Origin: Schistocephalus solidus
Taxonomy: Eukaryota; Platyhelminthes; Cestoda; Diphyllobothriidea; Diphyllobothriidae
Assembly (NCBI GenBank): GCA_017591395.1
Contig: WEDG01003354.1
Location: 60,722-124,721, forward strand
Length of the DNA: 64,000 bases
Reading direction: 5' to 3'
Shown: piece by piece, positions 12,901-24,900 of the stretch
Layout of the letters: each line of letters starts with the position of its first letter
How positions within the stretch are numbered: position 1 is the first letter of the stretch
The notes under the pieces: model-generated
Told to the model about the DNA's origin: nothing
Databases searched by the model: none
Seen by the model: the letters and a program-made list of their open reading frames with translations, nothing else
Made by a program: the position numbers and the translations under genes

Positions 12901-15900
12901 GTGTGCCTTTGGACTGTCGCTCTGTTCATATCACGCGCTTATAAAACGTCATCACTGTCTCGGAGACTTGTTTTTTGACATTTATCTGAAATTTTTTTTA
13001 TTTATTTTCACTGCGGCAATGTTATGGTAAATTAATAACGCCGATTAATTAGGATTTAAACTCGTAAAAAATTTACAAAAGCGGACTTTAATATTTTTTG
13101 TGAACTGGCCCACCTAGCTCCGCCTTTGCTCGTAAACCCTCAGCCTACGGCATCTAACCAAGAAAATCATTGTCTGTCGTCTTTTGCATTTCAAACTCTC
13201 TGTGCTGTCTTATTTCAATCGTCCGGTTATGCGGAGCGGGGCTCTGATCAATTTTTATATGCTTGCTTCGTGCCAGTATATTTCGTCGTTGGTTACCGCG
13301 AATAGCCAATACTCAAAACCTCTCGCTGTTTAGCCTTTTAACAGCCTTGATCTCACGTCCCCGCACGTCTATGGTTTCAGCCCTTCGCACCACATTTTCT
13401 GAAGTTTGGTCTTTACCACGTCTTCTGTCTGCGCAGGGCTCTTTTGGTTATGCGACGTCAAACGAACGCATCATGTTGCTCTACCTCCCTCCTCCCTGTT
13501 ATGCAAGACTTTTTACACCACTGCACTGCTTTTGACACGCATTCGGGTGTGAACGGAGTACGTGGTGCTAACAGGAGCGCCTCGGTTTATCGTCGTAGTT
13601 TTTGGGATCCTAGTGGCCGATGTATTCTATTCAGCCCTAAATATCCTGATTTCCGATTCTATAACAGTTCTACTCGAATGTAAGCCCTCCTGACAATGCT
13701 AATTACGATTTTCGTGAAGAGCATTCCTGCTATTTCGGTAGCGATTATGACCATATGTGATTTGCTGCGCCAAAGTGCTTTAAACGTTAGTTGTCCCAAA
13801 GATAGAAGTTAATTTTATTGGAACTGGGTTTTTATGCATCCTTTTTTTCAAGTAACCCTCCTCTACAGCCAGTGTCTTTACTTTTTAACCGACTAGATGA
13901 CCTCTTTTTTCGCCCTTGAACCGCTTTCTCTAAAAGCATTCCTTCCATACTCGCCCACTTTTCAACAGGCCACTCGTGAGGAGCTCGCTGATGCTGTTAC
14001 TGAATTGGAATATCTGAAGATCCAATCTAACCCCAGTAGTAACAGTCGTGGCAACTCTATTTTCAGCGAAGTGAGTTTAATGGATTGGATCTTTTCTTGT
14101 TCGCCTTCCGTTTTTACTGTCACCAATAGCTTTTTCTACTCTTACTTTTGGTTCTTGATCCATGTGCTTTCCTATGTCCAATTTAACATACCTGCTTAGC
14201 CGTCTCCCGTACTATTTATTTATCCTCGGCGTTTATAGGTATCAAGTCAAGGCATCTTCTAGCGCTCTTCCAAAATGTTTGAAGTTCTGATGGCATTTAC
14301 TTTACTGGAGTAGCTAGAAATTCCCGACTATGTGCTTCAAATCTACTACCAGTAATCAAAACGCTTTATATTTTCACCACCACCAAAGGTTTGTCCACCT
14401 GCCCTATGACTAAGTCCTTCCCTGATGACTTATACAAACACTAGGGCTGCCCGAGTAAGTGCTACCATCAGATTGTCCTCTTGCCATCAGTCCGGCCTCC
14501 AGTGCTTGCCAAAACTGTACACTTAAAAGGAGGTTCGGAGACAATCAGCCTCCACTGATTTCTGGTAGTTAATTCTCTACTTCACTGTACTGCAAAAAAG
14601 TTAGACCCTGTCGCTGTTAAAAGAAACTGGTTCGTCTGCCTCTTCAGTTATACATTCTAACTGGAAATGGAAATGGGGAGAGATTAAGACGCCCAGAGTG
14701 TTCAGTTCAGTTTTATTAAGGGAAAGGTAGGCGACGCCTTTAAGCTCCCTAGTTATTTCATTGGCATTGCAAATTAACAACGGCCGACACATAATGAACC
14801 TTTGACAAACGGTTATCTCCACGTCACTACATGGCATCGGACGAAACAATTATAAAATAATATTACTCAAAACTATGGAGTAGCATGTTCAATAACACAT
14901 AAATTTCTTAATGGAGATGGGTTGGGGAAATGTGTTAGTTTCTAGTGTCGTGGTGGTACATATGACTGTACTGGTCAAACTTCCGCTTAAAAGTGTCAAT
15001 GGATGGGGACATGATAATGTTCGCAGACAGAGCATTCCAGGCCTTAATCACCCTGTTGGAGAAGAAGAACCTTGCGTCCAGTCTTGCGCCAGTCACACGT
15101 AGTTTACTTGGATTTCCTCTCAAAGTAGTGGTAGAGGCCAGCTCAAAGAAGTTGCCAGGTGCAAGGCAACAATCCTGACCGCGCAGCATGCTAAACGCGT
15201 GTATTAGGTTGCCTCGTAGCTGTCTATAGTCCAAAAGAAACCGATAAAAGTTTGGTGTCTCGTAAGGCAGGTAGTTTTGGCCTAGAACAAGCTTGCTTGC
15301 TTGGACGTTCTCAAGGGTACTGTGGTCTTTGCCAGCCCATTGTTTCCAGGCTTGTATGGAAAATTCCAATTTTGGTCGCACGAACATTCCGAAAGACCTT
15401 ATTAAAGCACCCTTTGTCGAACTTTGGAAACGCCCGCTTTATTAGATACAAGCTTGACATTGCGGATTTCGCTACTTTTGAGCAATGGAACGATGGCTTC
15501 AGTGAGGGCGTGATCCATACTCCTAGATCTTTCTGAGCCTCTACCTCTGGTAGTGGTGTGTGGTCATGCTGGCTTATTGGCACGCCCCCTCTCCGAGTCA
15601 CTAGTGCCCTAACGTTAATAGCGGATGCTCATACTTCTCGCGATAATGTCTTGGAAGGCAGCTCATCGGGCTACCTCAACGTTCTTGTATGATGTTTTGC
15701 CTCCCAGACTCAATCAGTAAACACAGCGGCCATCAGCCTCGGACTGTTTGGTCATTATAGTCCTACTGGAAGTGCGTGAACGAGTGTTATTTGGAGGGAA
15801 GGTATTGAAGCCAGGATGACCAAGTCATTATCGGATGCCAACAGCCAGCACTGGGAATAAAATTGTGTGAATTTTTCATTCCATCGTAGCCGACAGTACA

Positions 15901-18900
15901 GTCATCGCGCTAAATGCGAGCATTATCAGGTGGTCTTTAACTATAACACGGCCTAATAACTAATAAGTTTGCGACCATATGACAGTCTCGTCCTATTCAT
16001 GTTTCGACCTTCCCCCTTGTTACCATTCTTTTTGCCTCTGTATCTAACGCTGGGTTTTAGTGTATGTCAGATATGTCAAGCACACAGGACCGTTTTCTTC
16101 TGGCTCGAATTTGACCCCAGCTCAAACTTGAAACTCGATTTTTTGCGCCTTTTCGGCAATTGTCATGCTCTTCTGGCTGTTGCTTCCTAGCCGTCGTTGT
16201 CTTCACTCCATGTTCGCCCGTTTCCCTTTTCATTTCTTTGTTGGAAAGCTTGATAACCCCACTATACTAGTCGGCTACATGACGTTTATTTTCGGCTAAC
16301 AACTCGCCAGCTGTTCATTTTGGGTATGATTAAAGATTTGATTTGATTTTACGTATCAATCTTCTTCTGCTTTCAGCTGGAGGATCGTCGAGTAAGGGCC
16401 GAAAAGTTGGTTGCTAAGCAGAAGGCTAAAATTGACCAGTTGCGCCAAGACCTGGCCTTGGTCCGTTCAGAGTCCCGGCAACGGATGGTAATTTAAACTC
16501 GCTTCCCTTTGCCCTCCTTCACACTTTGCTGTATCATTTTCTTATTAGTGCCGTCTGCTTTAACTCCCGCGCCTATTCGCCAGTCTGTTCGTTTATTTTA
16601 GCTGCAGTTCATACAGGAGACGGAGGACAAATTCAATAAGCGTGACACCCAGATTATCGAAGATCTCAAAGCTGAACGTGATCGCCTGGTCCTAGAAGTT
16701 GATCGACTGGAAGCGACTCTACGAGTATTTAAGGATGAGAAGGTCCGTTTAATAGTTTTAGTTTAAGTGCGCCAACCTCGTCCACCACCACTACTTCACC
16801 AGCTTTTTGCAAAACCATTTTTCTATTTAATATTTCGGTCGGACTCGGATATATGTATCCCTCCCCCTGAACTATGACGCAAGGTCACCTGTCCTACGGT
16901 AAATGTGCCATGTTGGGATTGGGGAGAGTGAGGTAAACGGTGAAAATCTTCGCTCGCGACGGTGGAACTGTTATTACACAACAAGCAATTTCCTGCTCCC
17001 CTACCTTACCAAGCTTCTGTTTAACCAAATTTCACCACCCGGTATGAGCCTCAAGAAAATATAAAACTTTTGTTGCTTTTTAATTTCCTCAGAAACTGTT
17101 CTCGAACTTAGAGTAAATTGGTTTATTCTAGGGTCTTTAGGCGCAGACCGAATCTTGATATGAATATTTTGGCCGTAGTCTATCAGCCTCTGGGTATAAC
17201 CGCGTAATATTCATTAAACTGCCAGTAGGCAGCTAGTATAAGAAGTAGTAGCAACACTGATGAGCCGAACCCGGCGAAGCTGTGTCATGCAGTTGCGAAA
17301 CACGCGTCTGGGCTTTTAGTTAGTACCCGTGCTGCTAGTCCCGCAACACCAATATATAAAACTACTGGACGCTTGAACTTTTGAACTAGGATTATTGCCC
17401 AACCTCATAGAGGTTGTCCTTCTTAATGATTATTTCAGTATGTCTACGGAATCGTAAACTCAGAACCACCACTCGAACGCGTGAAGACTGCAAACCGTGC
17501 TCGTCAATACCAAACAGATGTCGTGGAAGAAGACTCAAAAGTGGGTGTACTTGATACCTATTGTCTCGGCGATATTGCACTTGTTTCTAGTATCGTTGTT
17601 ATCTCGAGGGCGCTAGTTCACCGCAGTTAGGTCATCCTGGTGGAGATCACTCCTATTCTATGAGGCGTCCATTAACTGAACTTACTCCCTTCACTCTGAG
17701 TCCTCTGTCGAACTCTTCGTGCTGGTGCCTTTGGGGGTGGTTACTCAAAGGTTCGGTACTGGTCCGAAGGTCCTTTAAAGAATTTAAGGTCTATAATGTG
17801 TATTTTATGAAGACTCACTGACAAAATCTTGATACATGACCATTTATCCTTAAATCTTGCTACATTTTCTACCTTCAAAGCCAACCCAGGCAGTAATAGT
17901 AGTGAAAAGCTAGTGTATTCTGGGGGATGAGGTCGTGCGTGGCCGCGTATTTAATTCTGCCAGCCACTTGCACTCAATCCAAACCTCAGCTGGTTGACCG
18001 GCCCGGACAGCGGACTGGTTCATAGGAGAGGTAAAAAGGATTGAGGTTAACTCTGGAAGTCCGTCTCCACTTCATTTCAGTGCATTCCTCGTTGTAAATC
18101 ATCTGGCGTGTGTTGGCACTATCACGATGCGCCAAAAGTTCTGGCTTGGAAGACTGTCAACGAACGGACTAACTCGGTCCTCACAAGACAGAGAGTCAGA
18201 ATGTACTAACTTCTTCATAATGTAGCCTCTATATCCTTTCTACTCATATGTGCTCTGAGCTGCCTTTATTTATGTGATACCCTCGTCCATTGTGCGAAGA
18301 CCAGTTTGTGTTTGGCACACGTAGACGTGTTATTACCTTTGTCAACCACTTCGCTCGATCCCGCCCCCGGTTATCCTGACTCAGTCTTGCCACGTGTCCA
18401 GATGCGGCAGCTGCTGTCCTAGTCTATTACCTTCTTCAGGCGTACGTCACCACCATGTGGCGGGACGCACGGTCGATGGCAACGGTCGAAATGCTACACA
18501 GTAAACGCGTCATTCCCAGTACATATTTGGTCAGTCTTCAGTCAATTTGCTGCAAAACCCGGCATAAGCCTTGGAGGCCCTGTATTCACCAGGAGAACAG
18601 GTGAACATTTGAAACCTCATCTTTACGGAATTGCAGTTTCCAACTTTTCCTCTGATTTAAACCTGGGAAACTAGTTTTACTTATGAGAATTTGTGCCACA
18701 CTTTTAGTTTAGTATTGGAGATCTGTGCGGCACTCTCTCTCTCTCTCTCTCCCCTGTCAGTGCTGGTGTGAAAGGCACACTTGGAAAGGTCGAGTTCGCC
18801 TCCGCTTCATTTTGCGGAGCAGACTTAAAAGTCGGTATTGTCAATAAGGGGAATATTTGGAGGTCGAGAGCGTATCTTCAGTTTTCATCCCAGGTGTGGT

Positions 18901-21900
18901 TTTTATTTAGGAGCGACTGTGTTTTTAGGACCAGGTTCATCCTTATACTTCAAAGTTCGCTTGCACATATATTCAGCGCTTCACTAGAAAAAAAAAATAC
19001 TTTATTTGTTCTTTTGCAGTTGCATGGGCTTCGCGAGGCTGACAAGTTTGCAGAAGCCTTTAGGCCCGGGAAGAACAATGGCAAGCGATTAATCGCGGCC
19101 TTGGAGTACGTAGTCCAAATTTTTTCCTTGACTTGTCAAATTATTGCGATTTACCAGAAAGAACCAGGCAAAACTTGACATCCGCCATACTACCTTAAAC
19201 TTCCCCGCTGACTGCTCAAGTGTGCTTGTAAAGAATCAAACTCTGACGCTTGCTCAAATGCTCTTTCGGTCAGGCTTTTGGACGTGCTTGTTGTGTTCGT
19301 TACGGAGGCAGATGCCGTGATTTTCAATACTACTAAAATGAATATTTGTCCGTATTGACAGCGTTTGCCCATCTGCCTGGATTTTCTATGGTCGACTTTG
19401 CAACGCTGACCCCAATGAAACCACGAAAACCACTAAGTCATACTTGCTTATTTCTGTTGGGGGAGGGAGAGATTTTCCGGTGCCTCGCGTTCATTCTCAC
19501 CACCCGTCTTGCGACTGCCCTTGGCGTCCAGTAGCATAAGTGAAAGACCTGTCTCCATTTCGCTAACCGTCAACGTTTTTACGTGTTCGTTGCAAAATCA
19601 TCCTGTCTCCTCCAGAGCTACTCTGTTTTGTCTTAATGGGAGTACACGTTGCATGGTTTTATGGAGATTTTAATGCAACCTTGACTGTCATGCTGGTTAA
19701 GTCTCTTCATCTGCCTCGCGGTCCTCCGAGAGAGTATCGTGGTGCCTGGAAATCTTGTGGGTATGGTTTTAGCTTACTTCGAATTTCCCTGTTTTCAAAT
19801 ACTCACCAGTTAACCCAAGCTCGCTTATAATTATCGATGGCGATTTGTGCTGTCTGAGTCTTATGGGCGTACAAACTGCCCAGGCCCGACTCTATGAGAT
19901 GAAGTGCAAATAATGGACTTATTTTGCCGTTATGTCTGTTAAACACATTTTTCGGATGGAGGCGAATGTTCGCATTCCAGGTGTTTGTATAAGTACAGAA
20001 GAAGAAGGATTTCGTTCACCGGAATCATGCCCCCTCCTCTGCCTTCTTATAAATTTTACTCGTTTTTTGTCACCGTTTTATCTCTGACGATGGACTCCAA
20101 TAAGAGTTCGAAAGCTCAGACGAATAAATTCATGATTCCAGTGAACGAACAACCTTAGTTTTCTTTTTTTTTCACTATTTTCGGAGTTAGAACACAGTGA
20201 CTTTTAATAGTAGCATATGAGCATGTTCCTGTCCGAGTCACTTGTCTGTGAAGCAAAAAGCTTATTACTACAACTACGCATTAATTGTGCCTGGTATTCA
20301 TCTGGGGGATTCTAGATTGATTGCTTAGGAAATCCTGCTTGGACAGTCAGTTTATTGTATCGGAATTGGTGGGTTCCATATGTTGCAGTAGGCTGAGCGC
20401 GTAACTTGGCCCAAGTGTGATTAAACTCACGGCTCCCGATAGGGAGGCCTCGTAGCTCAGTTGGCTAGAGCGTTGGCTGTACTAAATCCTTCATCGAGGT
20501 CGCCGAGTCTTTCACGAGTAGGTCAAATGAAAAAGCAAGGTATTCATAATGTTGTGTGTAATGGAAGCAATTATAGTTTCACTGTCATCCATCCTTCTAC
20601 TGAGGTCTTTATTTGTGACAATCTTAAATGGCCCGGGTGTTAACCTGTTCCGTCATTCCGAGCACCCCCTTTCGGACCGGAATTGTTCACTTGTAAGGAC
20701 CCACGCATATTTACTCCCTTCTCCTCACACCCATACAGAAGCCGCCTTATGGACGCCTCGCAACGAGTGTCGGAGGCGGAAGAGAAGGTGGAAGCCCTTC
20801 GGCGTCGGCTTCTCGTATCCTCGCACGCCCGCTACGAGCTCAGTCGAGAGTTGTTGCAGCAAATGGCCCTGCTGAAACGCCTGACTACCGAAATGCAGGC
20901 CATGAAGGAGTCCCCATCAGATGCCGGTAAGTCCGCCGCCTGCATAAGGGCGCAGGCTGCCATTTCCACAGATTTAAAGACGGCAGCTAATTAGACAAGA
21001 TGAACTGATAGAATTGATTGGCTTGAGCGTTGTTCTTGTATACCGCCAACTGTCAGTATATATGATCGCCAATCTTACCAGTATAATGTTGCACCCACTT
21101 CTGCTAAACAAGGCAGTTTATGTCAATGCCTACTCGCTCTCTTTACGTTTCCAATTTTATCTGTGCTCGATGGCAGTCAGGCACATACAGAACCTGATTT
21201 AGATCAAAGGGGTGATGAAATCCAACTATCCGTTTTTTAGTACTCTGGTAGGCTTCTCTCAAGTGCCCATCCCAGTACCTCGGTTGTATCATTCTTGTAC
21301 TGTCCCTAATGCTCCTGTTGTTGCCAAAGATGGGTGCGTGTCCTTTTTCTTGCAGATATTCGTGGCTGGATGTTTTTGTTGTAGACTTTTTTTATCGCAA
21401 TGTGGGCATGTTTTCTGTGCCAGACGTTATAAGTAATGCACACGGTTTCCTTTATCCGTAATTTCATACAGCATTGCCATATTTAATGAAGGCGCGATGC
21501 ATGGGCATTAAATATTTAGGCTATGCGCTTCAAACTTATTTCTCGTACTGCTTGTTGCCATAGTTGTGTCCTACTGCTTTCACTTGGTACAAAACTGTTC
21601 CTACCGGGGCCACTGGCTTCAGACAAATCCAACCAGAACAGTTATTTCGAAATTCCAATTAAACTCTTGCCTGACAGAAGTTGTGGGCAGTTGCCTGGTG
21701 GATGGATGGATGTAGGGGTCGTTTCTCACAAATAGTTAATTCAGATGTTGGCGCCTCGGGCATTAGTTTGCGGTTCTATGATCGTGGAGAGCGACAGGCT
21801 AACCGTTTTGAGTGGATAGTGACATACGCCATTTTTTCGCATTCTTGTAGATAACTAGTTTACCAGATCAGTTCCCCAGCAGCGTCTGCATGGTCTCCCC

Positions 21901-24900
21901 TGAGACGGCTACTAGGACGCAAGGGCAATACTACTGAAACCCGTAGGGTTTGTCTATCTGTCCAAACCCCCTCCCCTCAGCAGGACATGGAAACTGGAAC
22001 CTCCCGAAATACAGGTTTCTTTGTGCTAAGTTCCAGAGAAATTAAGGTTAGGACGCGGGAATATGTACTCTTCCTGGAATCGAGCGCTGGATCACTTGTA
22101 TTGCGTGGGCTTTTCCTGTTCTCCTGTTCTTTCGGGAGGGGGGAGGAAACAGAGACACATAAGGAATTCCGACCTTGAATTCGCAGATTGGCCGATGGGA
22201 AAATGCAAAAAATTTCTGAGCTGTCTTTACTGAATGTCCTCGCATACGCTTGTCAGAACGAATGCCGACCGTGTCATTCGAGGCGGAGGTGGAATGCTTT
22301 ATTCGGTGAATTGATTTCAAGCAACGGTGATCGTAAGCTTGCAGTTTTAGTTCATCCTCCACACACCTAACTTTGAGCTTACCGGTGGCATGCATTCACA
22401 GTTAAATGCCAGCCAAGGCCACCTGGCCTCATCCGGTCATCATAGCGCCTCAATCAATAACTGTTATAGCATGTTGACGGCATCAATTGATCAGGTTTTG
22501 TAACTGTGATGCAGGTTTATCCTAGTTGTGATGTTCGATAGTTTAGGTAATGAGGTAGATGGAAATGACAAGTACGGCATATGATTCTTTTCACTCTTAC
22601 TTATGCTAACTACTCATTAACTGACCACTTCGAGAGCAATACCACGTTCACTCGTTGACACGGAATGCTTGGCTGGCAGTGACTTTCAAGGGAATTGCGT
22701 GGGCTATCGTACTGGAAGACGCCGACGTTGGTTCAATGGATATTGACTTTCCAGGAGCCTGGCTGCAAACCTCTACACTGTGTTGGTGATCGTAACTTTA
22801 CACTTTGAATTATAGGGTCGAGAAACGCTCGTACATTCCAGGAACCAATATTGGTTCAGCTATTACCTATTTAATGGCTATGTACAGTTGCATCGTCCTT
22901 ATTCCATCATCAGACTCGTGTTTTCTGGTCAATTGGTGTGACTATTATGAGCCATGCGCGCCTCGTTGATAGTCTGCTTCTTTGCTTTCGTCAAACGTTG
23001 AGGCCAGCTTCTTTCGAACTGGACTTCATTGAGATTTATTTCATTACGTCTTCCTTTAACTGTAAGTCACTGCAGTACTTAAATGTATCTCTATATACTG
23101 GCTACTTTACCCAATTATCTTAGGTTCTCAATGACCTGTTGAATGTTTTTCGTGTTTATACATTGTTTTCTTTCGCGCCGTTTTACATTCTAGCAAAATT
23201 GGTTCAATATAAATGATAGGGGGTTGGTCGATTTGAATAACTTATTTAACCCAATTTGGAAAAACTCGGCGACCTCGGTGGGATTCGAACCCACGACAGC
23301 AAGGTGAAGGCTTTAGTACAGCCAACGCTCTAGTCACCGGGAGCCTTGCGTTTGAACGCACTTAGTTTTTAGTTGATCCCAGGCTACTGCAACGTGTGGA
23401 ATCCACCAATCCTGATGCAGAAACCTCACTGCTCAAGCAGAATTTCCTAAGAAATCAATCTTGAATCCACCAGTTGGCTACTTAACGCACTTAATTAACA
23501 GGGAGTTTGGCAGATTTTAATATCTACATATTTGAGATATATGCACTTCCTTTTACTTTTAAAGACACTTTTTTTTATTTTCTCTGTATCCAGGAAGGAG
23601 TCAAGTCGATTATTTTATTTTCCCAAATATGGGCCTAAATGTCTCCCAAAGGAAATATGTTGATTGTCATTTTGCTCCACGGATGTATTTTTCCTTATAT
23701 TAACGGCGAAATTTGAACTCTAATTGACTCACAAATGCCGGACTTCTTTTCTAACCCTCCAGGCTTTTTTACAACGTGGTATGTCCTGCCCACAGCTGAC
23801 TGTTTTTGTGTGATGAAGCTTGCGCCCAGAATGGGCCACGAGCTTCATGCGCTGCATCAAAATGTGGACCAAATCAGGGAACAGCAGGCATTATTGGAGG
23901 TGGGCGCCCCATAACATGCTACACATGGGAGATCTGTGGTGACACGCCTAGGCGCAAGCTCACACAGTGCCAACTGCCTGAATCTGCTCCCGCCTTCAGT
24001 CTTATTGACTCCACCTTGCTAACGTATTCAAGTGTGTGAAGTAGGAGAGATCGCAGTAGATGCTGCGCCAGTCACCGTCCCTGTGCCCACCCCGCTCTGG
24101 CTCACATGGTGGACATCTTTGTCATTGATGCTGTAATTGTCGTGGGGAACCAGCTCGTATGTAACTCGCGTAGAGCGACTCCTGCAGTTCCGTTTGTCAA
24201 TTGCCCCCAATTCGCACATCAGATAGTCGATTGAATGGAACAGTGGACTGCTCCCTGGGAGAGGGAAGAGAGGTGGAGGTTAACTCCGAGGACTCCGTCC
24301 CCGCGATACTTGGCGTGGTTTGGAAGTTTGCCAAATAGCGAGACAATTTGTTCTCTCAGAACGAAGGTTCAGGCTGCGATATATACTTATAAATCTGGCC
24401 TTTAGGACTCACCTCAACTGAGATCCGAGCAGGTCCTTTAATGTTTGTGTAAAAATCTGGCTAATTATGCGCGAAATAGGTGTGTGACACGTATTGACAG
24501 ACTGCTTAGCTTTGTAATCCCACCTCCAATCTTCTAGTCTCTGTCACTACACTTGGTTTAAGTGAGTGTGGGGGAGAACATGTGGTAGATGCTGCGAAAG
24601 CGTACTGTCACAATGAACTAATCCGCTCGCAAGTCTCCGTTCCTACGTCCACCATGGTGTAGGGCACACGGTGGAAACCATGAGTAACGACTGTCACTTA
24701 CAAGAGCAGTCTTTGTGTTTTTCTCGTCATTTTTCTCTAATGCTGGTTAGGGAATTGCTGATTGAGGGACACAGGAGGTGAGTTGGAACGAAATTTTCTA
24801 TCAATTACTTTCTCCAACAGAAATCATGCTACATATGCAATCGACATGCTAGGTGGCATATAGGCAGGCATAAGGAAGGGGAGTCCTGCTTGGTAAACAT

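Noticed and set aside
17257..17293. Hammerhead-like core: CTGATGA, a 4-bp stem II (GCCG/CGGC), GAAG, and a possible stem III (GCTG/CAGT)
   Set aside because: The invariant GAAA reads GAAG, and no stem I can be formed with the flanking bases, so a working ribozyme is unlikely.
19020..19109. Alternative donor GTAGTC for the 19020 exon, giving phase 0
   Set aside because: GTACGT at 19106 fits the consensus better and gives the phase needed to join the next exon as GA|A.
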